Assembly (NCBI GenBank): GCA_951812925.1
Contig: OX638372.1
Span: 72,185,407-72,249,406, forward strand
DNA from: Calliopum simillimum
Lineage: Eukaryota; Arthropoda; Insecta; Diptera; Lauxaniidae
Direction: 5' to 3'
Length of the DNA: 64,000 bases
Shown here: in pieces, positions 33,044 to 44,342 of the stretch
How the letters are laid out: each line of letters starts with the position of its first letter
Position numbering within the stretch: the first letter of the stretch is position 1
Notes under the pieces: generated by a model
The model's input: the letters and a program-made list of their open reading frames with translations, nothing else
Database searches by the model: none
What the model was told of the DNA's origin: nothing
Position numbers and translations under genes: made by a program

Positions 33044-33947
33044 TTGGGTGCACAACTTAAAAACCGGAATTTGACGGTGGATGTCCGTACTAACAAATAT
33101 CGTGAAAGCTCGAACTTTATATATATGTCATTTTGAAGGTACATTTGACAGCTGTCAAAATCAGTCAACAAAACAATTTTATCTTGTGTGCATTATTATT
33201 ATTTTTCACGATGAATAACTTCGAAAATTGGAGAAAAAGACAGCATTTGCGGGAGGTTCTGTTGGGTCATTTTTTTGCAAAGAAAACTGCTGCGGAAAGT
33301 CATAGTTTGCTTGTAGAAGTTTATGGGGACTATGCTCCAGCTGAATCAAGCTGTCGTGAGTGGTTTCGACGGTTTAAAAGTGGTGATTTTGATGTCGAAG
33401 ACAAAGAACGTCCTGGTCAGGACCAGCTAGGTGTGATCCATTATGAGCTGTTGCCAGGTGGCCAAACCATTAATGCTCAACTCTATCGTCAACAATTGAT
33501 CCGATTGAAGCAGAAAATCCAGGCAGAGCGGCCAACGTATGCGACCAGATACGAGTCAATCATTTTCCACCACGATAACGCTCGGCCACATATTGCTGCC
33601 CCAGTCAAAAATTACCTAGAAAACAACGGATGGGAAATCTATACAAATTTTGCCTCACCCGCCTTATAGCCCAGACCTTGCACCATCAGACTACCATTTG
33701 TTCCGATCAATGCAGAATGCCCTATCAGGAATACAGTTCACTTAAGTTCAAGATATCGAAAATTGGCTCGATTCATTTTTGGCCGCCAAGCCGGCCCAAT
33801 TTTTTTGGGATGGAATTCATAAATTGCCTGAAAGATGGGGAAATGTTGTAGCTTCCAATGGACAATACTTTGAATAAAATATATTGTAACATTTTTCCAC
33901 AACAAAGCATCAAATTTCGCTAAAAAGTTTTTAAGTTGTACACCCAA
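33044..33947 (+). mobile_element. Internally deleted mariner nested in the Tc1-like element
   Basis: Inverted ends TTGGGTG(C/T)ACAACTTAAAAAC with TA on both sides (33042-33043, 33948-33949). About 900 bp, shorter than a 1.3-kb mariner because the transposase gene is missing its middle. It splits the Tc1-like gene at a TA, so it is younger. Confidence 0.88.
33211..33669 (+). pseudogene. Mariner transposase with internal deletion
   Basis: From ATG 33211: LREVLLGHFFAKKTAAESHS, WFRRFKSGDFDVEDKERPGQ (HTH and linker), then directly DQLGVIHYELLPGGQTINAQ and IIFHHDNARPH (second catalytic Asp). About 120 residues that carry the first Asp (TGDEKW) are missing but the frame is preserved, so a shortened protein of 152 residues could be made. 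A stop at 33667 precedes the DLAPSDY block, which follows in another frame. Confidence 0.85.
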
Positions 33948-34559
33948 TACAACATGAATATTTTGTGTAAACTTTTTGCAGCCTTCCTCTCTGGAACTTT
34001 TTGGACTTTGTATGTTTTCAAACCTGCATTGGCTTTAACTTTTCGCACCAAATAGTCAGAGCACTGGGCTAACCGGGCAGCTTTTCTAGCACATGTGTTT
34101 GGAGATCTTTTCAATATGCTTTAAATTTTCTTGGCTTGCCCAATATCATATAGTCCTTGTTTGTTTTCTGAACCAGGTTTCCTATCGATGGTCAAATTCT
34201 CCTGAAACTGTTTAATAACAATGGAAACAGTTTGACGGCAGACCTTCAATTCTTTGGCCAATTTTTTGTAGGATCAATTTGGATTTTTTTATAAATTTTT
34301 AATAATTTTAAGACGTACTTCTTTTTCTTCACTCGTTTTGATCAAACTCACAGCAAATCAACATGTTTGTCATTAAAAATAATAACTGACATATTTTTCA
34401 AAGATAACTAGATCAAAGAAATTTTTAAATTTTGCACCCAAAAACAAATTATTAGGTAAAACGTGTGTTAAGATTTAAAAAAAAGATTAAAAAAGTAAGC
34501 CGTAATGTTTTTGTTTTTACGGAAATAAACACCGATCCGCGGTGCCCTCAATGATCCGG

Positions 34560-35932
34560 GCTCTGTAACTCATCAAAATGAGGGAGTAGCCTGATCAAAG
34601 TTGAGCAAGTGTGCAATTTGTGGAGGGCGACAATTGAGCTTTTTATTGAGTGCCAGCGATTAAATAGCCGAACAGGCAAGGTGCCGATGCAAATCATTGA
34701 GGGCATCGCGGATAGTTCCAGGGTCCCAAGAGTCAGGCAAAAAGTTCACAATGGCTTTCCTATGTCACCCCGGAAATCCACCCTAATACGCCTGTGTGGC
34801 TTTGGTTTACTGACAACCCGATAAGATGGATGTTCAGGGTTATGGCAGATCAGAAGGAACTGCTGTGTTAATAGGGTGTTGTGTGGTTCGACTTTTAGGA
34901 GCCCCGTCTCATTATGCAGGTAATCTGGATCGGACATAAGGTGACAACCGGTAGCTGTACGCAGGGCACTATTTAGTCTAGATTGGAGGTTGCTCCACTG
35001 TGTTTTGCTGTTTCGATCAGGGTCTCCATATCCTTTCCCCATGAGGTTCCGGCAACGGCACTCAGCACACGGTTTCTCTTACTCAATTTAGAGCAGACCT
35101 CACTTGCGTGGCTGGAAAATTTGTATAAGTTATCTAGTGTCACCCCGAGGATTTTCGGATACTTTATGGTAGGTATTCGGTCATTATTTATATGGATGTT
35201 GAGGGTTTGATTTACCTCGCTAGTCCATGAAGTGAAGAGCGCCGCGGAGGATTTTTGCGTGGCAAGTTGTAGTCTTCGGTCTTCGAAGAACTGCTAAAAG
35301 ATACGCATTTATCTTCTGCTCAGCCTCCGAAATTGTTTTGGCTGAGACCAAAGTGACCTCGGACGGAGGGGGTGGTTAACAGATAGAAATTAAAAAGCAG
35401 AGGCGAAAGCACACCCTATTGCGGCACGCCCATCTTAAGTTTTCAGAATTCAGATCTAGCGTTTCCAAATTCCACTAAAGCCCGTCTACCATATAAATAG
35501 AAACCTTTTGGTTTTGACGGGAAGGGTCGTGTTGAGAAGATCTGCAAGGAGGATGTCAAGGTCGACAGTGTCAAAGGCCTTTGATAGATCTAGTGCCTCT
35601 GCAATCGTTCGCTGATGCGGCCTTTTGCAGTTAAGACCCTCTGTAATTACAGATGTGATCTCAGCCAGTGCGGTGGTGGTGCTATGGTTCTGTCTGAAGC
35701 CATGTTGATGGCCAGCGAGTTTAAGGTGCTGCTGAAGTTGCGGCAGGAAAAGTGCTTCCAGCACCTTCACAGCAGGACATAAAACTGAAATGGGCCGACA
35801 TGAAGTGCCCAAGTCAGCAGGCTTGCCCGATTTAATTATAGGGACTACACGGGCATCCTTTCACACTGCGAGCGATGGTGAGGTTGCAGATCTCTGTGAA
35901 ATAACGCATGGCCGACGGAGGAAACTTCTTCA
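34560..35932 (-). pseudogene. LINE reverse transcriptase fragment (jockey-like)
   Basis: Minus strand, several frames. 35486-35812: CRPISVLCPAVKVLEALFLP, HGFRQNHSTTTALAEIT, LDLSKAFDTVDLDILL (first catalytic Asp). After it a GVPQ*GVLSPLLF motif near 35410-35440 is followed by the C-terminal part. 34746-35042 has GKGYGDPDRNSKTQWSNLQS and later segments. The YADD part lies in decayed sequence near 35300-35400. Stops and frameshifts; 5'-truncated. Confidence 0.75.
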
Positions 35933-36320
35933 ACATAAAGGTGGCAATATAATGCTGTGGAGATTTTTTTTTTCTTAAGGTAGTTTGGGCTTATGTACTG
36001 CATCAGGAAAATAATGGAATCAATTTTTTACTTTACGTCCGTATCTTTGAGAAAGTCATGCTTGCATATGCTGAATGGAGTATGCCATTAAAATGGTAAT
36101 TTCAGCTAAATAATGACCCAAAACACATTTCGTGTCATGCAAAAAAAATGGAATTCGAATAATGTGGAATTAATGATCAGTGCAAAAAACAAGGAGGAGT
36201 TTGGGCAAAAGCTCAGCAAGCTTGGTGCAATGTTCCGAAAAGCACTTGCCAGGCCTTGGTGCACCTAATGCCAAAACGATGTCGAGCAGTGATTTATAAT
36301 AAGGGAATGCTACTAAATAT
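35933..36320 (+). pseudogene. Tc1-like transposase C-terminal fragment
   Basis: Reads HKGGNIMLWRFF (Tc1 GGGSIMVWGCF), then in other frames NNDPKHISCHAKK (Tc1 QDNDPKHTS, second Asp) and VWAKAQQAWCNVPKSTCQAL then VHLMPKRCRAVIYNKG, the Tc1 C-terminal end. Abuts the LINE fragment on the left. Confidence 0.75.
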
Positions 36321-37210
36321 TATGTATGTATGTATTCTCCATTAACTTCTAGGAGCAGCATATTCCAATATGAAACATCTCCATTTGCGATCCCTTGCGA
36401 TGACTTTCCCGATTCTTGGATTTCCTTTTCCAGCGACCTTTTCCAGTTGGTTTTGGGTCCACCACGTCCTCTACTGCCTTGTGGATTCCACTCAAGAGCC
36501 TGGCGACAAACTTTGCTGTGTGGTTTCCGGAGAGTGTGACCAATCCATCTCCACTTGCGCAGCTTGACCTCGTTTGCTATAGTCCTCTGATTGCATTTTT
36601 GATGTAGCTCGGCATTTGATATAGTGCGAGGCCACCAAACCTTTAGTATACGCCTTAAGTATTTGTTGACGAACACTTGCAGCTTGTTCGTTAGTTGTTC
36701 AGTAACAAGCAATGTTTCGCACCCATATAACAAAACCGACTTCACATTCGCATCAACAATGAGCACTTTTGTGGCCTTTGCGGCAATACCTCTTCGCTGC
36801 AGTGGAACCCAAATGTTTTCTCAGGTGACACTGTCGAAGGCAGTGCTGTAGTCTACGAAGACAAGTTAAAGCGCAGCACGCCACTTACATGATTGTTCGA
36901 CAATTATTCTAAGGGTGTTGATTTGATCCACGCATGATTGGTTTGGCCGGAATCCTGCTTGTTGCCTTCGGTTGGCCGTATCAAGTTTTTCGCTTACCGT
37001 GTTTAGAAGCACTTTTGTCAGTAATTTTTTATGGTACTAAGAGCAAAGTAATTCCTCTATAATTTCGGCACTCGCTAAGGTCACCTTTTTTCGGCAATTT
37101 TACTAGCATGCCATGTAGCCAATCTTCTGGCAAACGCTCTTCGCTCCAGATTCTGGAAATCAGAGGATGAAGAATCTTAGCTGATGTAATGGGGCATGCT
37201 TTTAGCGGCG
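36320..37210 (-). pseudogene. RTE-type LINE 3' fragment with internal deletion
   Basis: 36320-36766 encodes the RTE C-terminal domain: KSVLLYGCETLLVTEQLTNK, NKYLRRILKVWWP and WRWIGHTLRKP. Upstream, 36840-37200 gives QAGFRPNQSCVDQINTLRII and FVDYSTAFDSV (first RT Asp). The catalytic YxDD region between them is missing, so an internal deletion joins the two parts. Confidence 0.75.
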
Positions 37211-37539
37211 AATAGATGGTTTATTGATTATTGCGTAAAAAAAATCGGTTTTTAATAAATAATTCTTAAACGGTAAATTTTTTTTTAACATAATGAAAAT
37301 TACATGTAGAACATATGACTCTTCATAAAAAAGATTTTGACACTTTTCCCCGTGAGACTCACGGTTCGTAAGTTATCGCAATTTGATTATACTTGCGGCC
37401 ACATTTTGAGAGGTAACCCATGAAAAATATATTCCCCCATTCCAAAATATATGTAAAAATTAGGTTTTAACTAAAAACTCGATCGATACGATTTTTTACT
37501 GCCGGATCTTAGACTTAGTAAATGAATGGAAAAAAATGA
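37211..37539. other. Intron sequence, no gene seen
   Basis: AT-rich; nothing recognised. Confidence 0.4.
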
Positions 37540-38380
37540 AAAAAAAGTATGGTACTGGCCTTATTCATGGATTTTAAAAGAGCGTTTGATCAAAACATCT
37601 TGCTTTAAAATCTTTGAATCTACGGAATACATGAAACAGAAAACAATTGGGTTAAAACTTACCTAACATATAGAACACAGAAGACGAAAGTTAACAACAC
37701 GATATCTGATCCTGTGAATATTGAACGAGGATTACCGCAAGGTCCTATGTTGGAGGCATTATTGTTCATAATTTATGTAAATGATTTGCCTAATATTGTT
37801 AAATAATGCAAAATAGTTCTATATGCTGATGATACTTTGGCCGAGTGTGAAAATAAACTAAAAACTTATTTATTAAAGATAACTCAATGGCTTAAAATGA
37901 ATGAACTAAAATTAAATGAATATAAAACAAAGTTAATGGAAATAAATTCATACAACCGTAGAGTTAAGCAATGAAGCGGATTGGAAAAGAATGCTTTATA
38001 AAATATAAACTAGTCATCCTTCATAACAAACATAAATTCATCAACCATTTCGAGTGTTTGTAAAAAAATCGCCAGAAAAATTTGAGTTTTCAAACGAAGC
38101 AGAAGTGAAATCGACTTATTGACCGCGATAAATATATATAACACGATTGTATAGCCACATTTTGAATATTGCTTGTGGTAACGAAACGTAGTTAGAGAGA
38201 CTTCAAAGGATGCAAAACAATGAAAAGTATTCTAAAATGTTGTCTGTATACTTCAGTAAGATGGATGATGGAAACCTTAAAGTGCTTAAATGTTAAGCAG
38301 AGATTAAAACTCAACACTTTGATTGCTGTATACAAAATAAAAACAAGATATGCTCCAATTTTTCCATGATTTTACCCAAA
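37540..38380 (+). pseudogene. Decayed LINE reverse transcriptase
   Basis: Across several + frames: DFKRAFD-like start, INIERGLPQG-like motif (GLPQGPMLEALLFIIYVND), VLYADDTLAE with the paired Asp, and NELKLNEYKTKLM. Stops occur throughout. Ends with KIKTRYAP-like sequence about 200 bp before the paraplegin terminal exon. Probably jockey/CR1-like. Confidence 0.72.
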
Positions 38381-38575
38381 TTACACATTTTGTTTGATTT
38401 AATGTAATTTTTAAAAACCCGTTATTTTTTTTTTATTACTTAACAATCAATTTGAATAAATTCTGCATTGTGACTTCATATTTCCATTACATTATTTTAT
38501 ATATATTATAATAAATGTGATTTTACACCATTTTTAATAACGCGTACTCGCAATTTTGTTTTTTCTTTAACACAG

Positions 38576-38725
38576 CTGGCGGAAGCTTTACTGGAAAAAG
38601 AGACGTTAAATTACAATGAAATCGTTAAGCTGATTGGCCCACCCTTAAATGTTAACAACAAACGCACTGTAGAACCAGTTTTTTTTGAGGAGACATTAAA
38701 AAGCTTAAGCAGCGATGATAAATAA
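38576..38725 (+). CDS. SPG7: Paraplegin terminal exon
   Basis: 49 codons and a TAA stop in phase with the previous exon (acceptor CACAG at 38571-38575). Starts LAEALLEKETLNYNEIVKLI then GPP, the highly conserved end of m-AAA proteases (ALLEKExxxxxEIxxLIGPP). A short variable tail of about 26 residues ends in SLSSDDK. A poly(A) signal follows 90 bp later. Finding this exon 12.4 kb downstream of the rest shows that the gene spans at least 36 kb in this window. Confidence 0.95.
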   Translation: MAEALLEKETLNYNEIVKLIGPPLNVNNKRTVEPVFFEETLKSLSSDDK

Positions 38726-38814
38726 CAAATGAAACCTTGATATTAATATATATCTAATGCAAATTTTGCTTTGTATTTAGAGAAATATCTAATAACAACT
38801 ATGTACAATATTTT

Positions 38815-38820
38815 AATAAA
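38815..38820 (+). promoter_or_regulatory. Polyadenylation signal of paraplegin
   Basis: Canonical AATAAA 90 bp after the stop codon, followed by T-rich sequence (TTTTTTGTTTTG) of the kind expected downstream of a cleavage site. Confidence 0.7.
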
Positions 38821-38825
38821 TAAGT

Positions 38826-39344
38826 TTTTTGTTTTGTATTATAAAATTTTATTATTTTCTATGCTACACAGTTGCCTTGAAGAGTCGGTAGGTGTGATGA
38901 AAGTGCGCAAAAAATCGGCTTTCGGAGTTTAATTTATACTAGTTAAGTGGTCTAAAAATACAAACCGCGAAATCGTAGCTTATCGTCTTCGCGACAGTTT
39001 TTGCTATTTTTTGAAGCTATACAGAGTGGGCGGGAATCGGTAGAACACCGGAAAATGTAAGATTCCTGGGACTACATATTCTGAACAAGTTTTCTTAGTT
39101 CCATTTTTCGAAAGTCGCAAAACGAACGAAAATGTAGATATCGCAAGGTTGGGATATAGCTTTATGATAACCGGTATAAGATCGGAACCCTTTCATGTAT
39201 TTTAATAATATTGGTGTCATATGAAAGGTACTTTAATTGGCTATAAAGTCGGAGTACAAAAATTTCAAAGGTTTTGCTAATTTTCATTAAAATTTCTTAG
39301 GTGTACTTATATGTTTTCCTATAAAATAAAATTTGCTAATGAAG
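38826..39344. other. Paraplegin downstream flank
   Basis: Intergenic; no gene recognised up to the LTR at 39345. Confidence 0.45.
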
Positions 39345-39723
39345 TGTTGTGCGTGTTTATTTATTTTATATCACGCCACTGTACTTTCAAATTATTATTA
39401 TGCACATGCGTTCATGCACCCACATAATCATAAAGCTACTATTGTTGTTGTTATTCTTATTTGCTAAGATATTGAACATAAGAGGTTACTTTATGATTCT
39501 TCTTATATTTATGATTTTTGAGCAATAAGATATCTTGTAAACCTTAACGATGATGTTCAAGGAACAATATTAAAATAATATTTAAAAAAAGCTAACTGAA
39601 TATTTTCATTAAAAAACCTTAGAAAGTCTTAGTCCACTTTGCTTTAATTTAGCTAGTAGCGATATCAATATCGCACAGCTGTTCAGGATTAGGTAGGGCC
39701 TAATTCTATTAAGCGAATCTACA
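39345..39723 (+). repeat. 5' LTR of gutted element
   Basis: 379 bp; matches the right LTR but lacks about 32 bp near position 64 and about 17 bp near its end. Both LTRs share TAAAGCTACTATTGTTGTTG and GATATCAATATCGCACAGC. Confidence 0.9.
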
Positions 39724-40779
39724 TTTCCTGCTAAACGTCGAGTTTTTAAAAAAAAAATGTTTTTTTCAACTAAGAAATAAAAAAAAAAAGTTTGCTTGCC
39801 GCGAATTTTTAATCGTTTTTTTTTTTAAAAAAAAAGTTTCTTTTTCTCGATACGGACTTGAAATCGTTTTTTTTAAAGAGCACCAAAGAGGTGGAAAATC
39901 TACTTTACATCAAAATATTGAAAATGACTGCGCACAAAAACCACCATCAGAATGGAACTGGAGCCCTTTATTTTCGTTGGAATTAACACCATTTTTTTGA
40001 AGCTCAACAACTTTGAAAATAAACAAAAAAAATATAAAAAACAAAAATGTGTATGTTTGAAAAAAAAGAACTGAGTATAAATTTAAATTAAGAAAAAGAA
40101 ATTAAATTGAAATTATATAAAATAAAAAAAAAAAACAACAAACTTAAAATGTGCATGAATTGTAAAATTAGAAATTAAAAAAAGAATTAATGGGTGCTGT
40201 TATTGATTCCGTTCGATAAGGAAATTTTCGCGGAAAGAAATATCGTTCGATATGAAAACTACTATTCTTGATTCCGACGGTAGAGGAATATCGAACGAAA
40301 ATATTGGGAACGCTGATATAAGAACATCTCTAACATTTTGACAGATGACAAAGGATAAAAAAAAATTAGAAGTGTCAACAGAGAAAAATTGTGAATCTTT
40401 AATAATTTTTTGTAAACATCAAGTGGATAAAATAGCTTTTTAGTGCGATTTAAGGTTTAATTCTCTATACATTTTAGAGTTAGGTGAAGACGCGTGTTGC
40501 TCTAAAGTTGTTTTTTGTGAAAAAGTGTTTGTTGATCATTTTTTTCTAAGTGATTACATTTCATCATTTGGTCACCGCAGCGAGGGTTGGATGTGAAAGT
40601 GCCTTCTTTTTTTATAAGTTGTTTATCTAATCAGAATAAAGATGAATTGTTTCCTTTATTTAATGAAATAAAATGAAGTGTTTCTTTTATGAATTTTGAG
40701 TTTTATTTTAAAAAAAAAATTTTTAATTTTTAATTAAACCGACTATTGTTTAGTAGCAAAGGTTTTAAAATTGTTATTA

Positions 40780-42642
40780 CAGTAGACCCCGCTTAATTGA
40801 CTTCATGAAAAATGCAAACTTTTCGGTTCAATTAACCGGGGAATCAATTAAGCCCGGTTAATTGATCCGACTGATCAATTAAAAGAATCCCGGATAATTC
40901 ATCGAGTGAGTCAATTAAACATAGAAAAAATTAGCGTTCGGCGATTTCAGTTTTAATTTAATGGTTTTTTTTATGTGTTCAAAGCCTTAAGAATTTCATT
41001 AAGTGATAAGCTCCATAAGGAAATATCAAATATGTTTGTATATTGTACATTAAAAAGTGCATTAGGTACATAAAAGGAACTTCAATTCACCTTAAAATAA
41101 AATAATGAAAATTAATACAAAATTCGGGTATGTGCGTAGTAAAGTAGTAGACTTAGAGCTGAGCATATAAATTTGGAAAAACTAGGTGTAATGGATATGC
41201 ATATGGGAATCGATAGCTTAGGATATGTTTTTTACGAATCTGCCGTGCTGAATCGGATGCCTAAGCACATGACCGGCCTGAAAATGTTGCGAAAATCAGT
41301 TTTTTTGCAAATATCTCGCTAACGGCTACTTCTATAGAAAATTGTTGGGACAATTTTGTAATTGTGTGCGTATAAAAAGTTATTGAGGGTCAAATTTTTA
41401 AATTTTTTTATAATTTCTAGTGGCATTAGAAATAAAATAGCAACGGACGTGATTTTGAATATTTAAAACCTTTAAGGCCATCTGCTTTTCTGGATATAGT
41501 ATGGTCTATAACTTAATTCGTGCGGTTTTTTTTTTCAAAATTTAAACGTTTATTTAAGAAAAACATGTACAATAGTATTATTCAATGTATTGTCCATCAT
41601 TAGCCACTATTTTTTTCCATCTTTCTGGTGACATATGGATTCCGCGCCAAAAGAACTGCTCCGGTTTTGAGGCCAAAAATGAATCAAGCCAATTTCTGAT
41701 AGCCTGTTCTGAAGTGAAGAGTATCTGATCTCATATTCCGGTCGGTTTTCGGCTATGGCTCTATTTAAACGGATCAATTGTGTTCGATAGAGGTCACCTG
41801 TGAGCATTATATCACCATGGATGTTTGCCTTTGGTTGGGAAGGTACTGGTTGTCCGGGCTTCACATATGAATGTTTGCATTTCGGGTTGTCGTAATGGAT
41901 CTTTCTTTCATCCCCAGTCACGATCCGATGCAAAAATGACTTTCGGCAACAGTTTTCTTCATATTAAAGTAAAGAAGAAGAACTCCCCGCAAAAACACTT
42001 TTTCAGGCGACATATTTGAGTGAAAAAAAAAAAAAATATTATTGTTTACGCTTCAAATGAATGACATATACTGAAAAAGACGCACAATGGCAGCAGCTTT
42101 CGGAATATTGGAACGATGGAATAATAATCATGTAACGCCATCTCTTAGCAAACCGCACGAATTAAGTTATAGACCAAGGCACAATCCACTTTCGTCGGCG
42201 TTTAAAATATCAGTTTGATCAAAACCCTTTAATAATCCGAGAAGAACTAAGTTATTGAAATCATTTGCACCTTTTGCGTTTTCTGAAGATTTTTCTCCAT
42301 GGACTTTACGAAAGACGACATCTTAACGGTTTTGCCTTTGCCATAGCTGGTTTTTAGGATTAAAATTTTTATTAAGCTGTATTGAAAACTGTTTAGATTT
42401 TTCCGTCGTTATATTTTTTGTTCTTTTTATATAGTTGATCTTTAAAAAGGGGTATTTTACATGTATTTGGCATTTGGAAACCATTTTCTTCCTATCAATT
42501 AACCGGGGAAACCAACTAAGCGGGAATCAATTAACAGGGGATTTGGGTGCCTTTTTCAATGAGGAGAGTTTCACTAGGATTTTTTTAGGTCAATTATCCG
42601 GGGAAGTCAATTAAAAGGGGGTCAATTAAGCGGGGTCTACTG
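40780..42642. mobile_element. Pogo/Tigger-like non-autonomous element (middle nest)
   Basis: Inverted ends CAGTAGACCCCGCTTAATTG, a Tigger/pogo-type terminus, with a TA before the left end. Interior has many sub-terminal repeats of CAATTAA(C/G)CGGGG. No transposase remains. It contains a mariner. Confidence 0.78.
41503..42175 (-). mobile_element. Internally deleted mariner (inner nest)
   Basis: Inverted ends GGTCTATAACTTAATTCGTG. The minus strand encodes mauritiana-like transposase scraps in one frame at 41607-41933: HRIVTGDER (first catalytic Asp), CKHSYVKPGQP, then after a deletion TGDLYRTQLIRLNRAIAENR. A shifted tail has IGLIHFWPQ. About 670 bp in all. Confidence 0.85.
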
Positions 42643-42977
42643 TGTATATTTAGCTTATTTTCCCTATCAATAACAACAGCAAAATTAACAAAAAAGCATA
42701 CATTTTTAACTTTTTATTGTCGTTCCGTCACAAAAATTTCGCGGAACTAAAACACTGAAATATATCTATCCGTCGGAATCAAGAATACACAAAAATTAAC
42801 GTCACTTCGATGTCAGGGTTGTTAAATTTGTCAAACTATTTGCGGAAACAAGAATGCCAAATTTATCTCTTTTGCGGAACAGTGATGACAGATGTATCTA
42901 CTTTTCGGAATCAATAATAGCAAAATTTGTTTCCGCGCGGAAAATGCTTTCCGACGGAATCAAGAATAGCACCCAAT

Positions 42978-43520
42978 AAAAGAACAATACAAAAGAATAA
43001 AACAAAAACACTAATGGAAAAACAACACACTATAAAAAAATAAATACTTTGTTAAATTTAAAAAAAAAAAAACATTCAAAAATACTTCAATTATTATAAA
43101 CTAAAACAACAAAAAAAATCAACATTTAATGAAAAAACAAACGGAAACTAAACAATAAAAAAAAATTTTCGAAATTGAAATTGCCAACGGTAAAACACAA
43201 ATAATAAAAAAATTGCGAAATTGAAATTGCCGACGGCAAAACATAAAAAAAAACCAAAAAGTGGATATTTTTTTTCATAAAAAATAACTTTAATTGAATT
43301 GTTGAATTAAAATATAAATAATGAAATCAAAAAATATATAATGCAAAAACAGAAATTAAAAAAATAAACTTTTTTTTACAAAAAAAAATCGAGTTAAAAA
43401 AAACTGGAAAAATGGACAAATAATAATACAAACTTGACAAAACAAAAACTAAAAAAATATACAAATACAAAAACTGAATTAATAAAAAAAAGACCCAAAA
43501 ACTGTTTAAATTAGTAAAAA
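42978..43520. other. A-rich interior of the LTR element
   Basis: Extremely A-rich (AAAAACAAAAA-type) low-complexity sequence; no coding signal. Short CCGACGGCAAAA motifs recur (43180-43245) and again near 44865-44910. Confidence 0.5.
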
Positions 43521-44164
43521 ACTAGTAAGGGTGTAAATTATGGCCTGGCTAAAAAATAAATACCCTACACTGCAGTATTTTGAAAATTTTGCTTATATGA
43601 GAGTTGCCACGCCCTCTTGTCCGAGTACACCCAGTTTTTGTTCAGAGCTTGCATTTATAGTTTTTAGTGTCAGAGTGAAATTTAGTTGGATTATCTCAAA
43701 AAACTTTTTCAGTATAGCATTTTGAAACTTTTGCTTATATGGGAGGTGCCACGCCCCCTTGTACGATTTCAACCAATTTTTGCTGAGAGCTTTCATTTAT
43801 AATTTGTAGTGTCTGAGTCGAAGTTGGTTCGAATATCTCAAAAAACGCTTTCAGTATAGCGTTTTGAAGCTTTTGCTTGTATGGGAGGTGCTACGCGCTC
43901 TTGTCCAAATTCGTTCAGTTTTTTATCAGAGTTTGCGCTTACAATTTGTAGTACTTATGTGTATTGTGGTTGCATTGTCGTGAAAAATACTCCTAAAATT
44001 GCATTTTGAATATAATTTTTGTATGGGCGGTAGGCGTGTCTGTTGACCGATTTTGCTCATTTTCAATCCCCCGAGCTAACTTTGACGACGGAGGCAGTGT
44101 ACCAAATTTTATTGAATTATGTTGCTCAGTTTTCCCAAAAAGTGTATTTCAACACACAGCCAGC

Positions 44165-44196
<32 letters not shown>

Positions 44197-44342
44197 CAGC
44201 CAGCCAGACAGACGGACATGGCTATATCGACTCAGGAGGTGACGCTGATCAAGAATATATATACTTTTCTATATCTGCCACGCCTCCTTCTCTGCGTTAC
44301 AAACGGAAGGACAAAGTGAATATACCCTGGGTGTAGGGTATA
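43521..44342 (-). mobile_element. Helentron/Helitron-like repeat, copy 2 (full)
   Basis: About 820 bp. Reading the minus strand it starts TACCCTACACCCAGGGTATA, then a (GGCTGGCT)n minisatellite, tandem ~150-bp units with GGGCGTGGCACCTCCC-type cores, the GGCCAGGCC palindrome and CTAG. Ends match copy 3 at 55379-56237. The CAGC minisatellite (44158-44212) is read in all frames as Ser-Gln-Pro-Ala repeats and is not a protein. Confidence 0.78.
44158..44212. repeat. (CAGC)n minisatellite
   Basis: About 55 bp of CAGC/CACC repeats inside Helentron-like copy 2; shorter versions occur in copy 3 (55508-55540) and at 60000-60011. Confidence 0.9.

Larger units (their letters stand above)
32480..34430 (-). 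mobile_element. Tc1-like transposon split by a mariner
   Basis: The minus strand encodes the HTH (KLAKELKVCRQTVSIVIKQF near 34250) and a second DNA-binding part (RRSPNTCARKAARLAQCSDY, 33960-34110). Across the mariner insertion, the catalytic domain follows at 32520-33040. The conserved order is kept. Frameshifts and stops are present. Terminal repeats were not identified, so the limits are approximate. Confidence 0.7.
40192..42974. mobile_element. Harbinger-like non-autonomous element (outer nest)
   Basis: Ends GGGTGCT(G/A)TT(A/C)TTGATTCCG in inverted orientation, flanked by the 3-bp duplication AAT (40189-40191, 42975-42977), as in PIF/Harbinger. The own interior appears to be about 900 bp of non-coding sequence; the rest is the pogo-like insertion. 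Confidence 0.75.

Noticed and set aside
34983..35210. + strand ORFs at 34.6-36.8 kb
   Set aside because: Antisense to LINE fragments whose RT motifs are read on the minus strand.
44158..44212. CRISPR-like array
   Set aside because: Simple CAGC repeats without spacers in a eukaryotic genome.
44006..44336. ORFs with Ser-Gln-Pro-Ala repeats
   Set aside because: They read the CAGC minisatellite of a Helentron-like repeat in several frames; no domain and no gene context.
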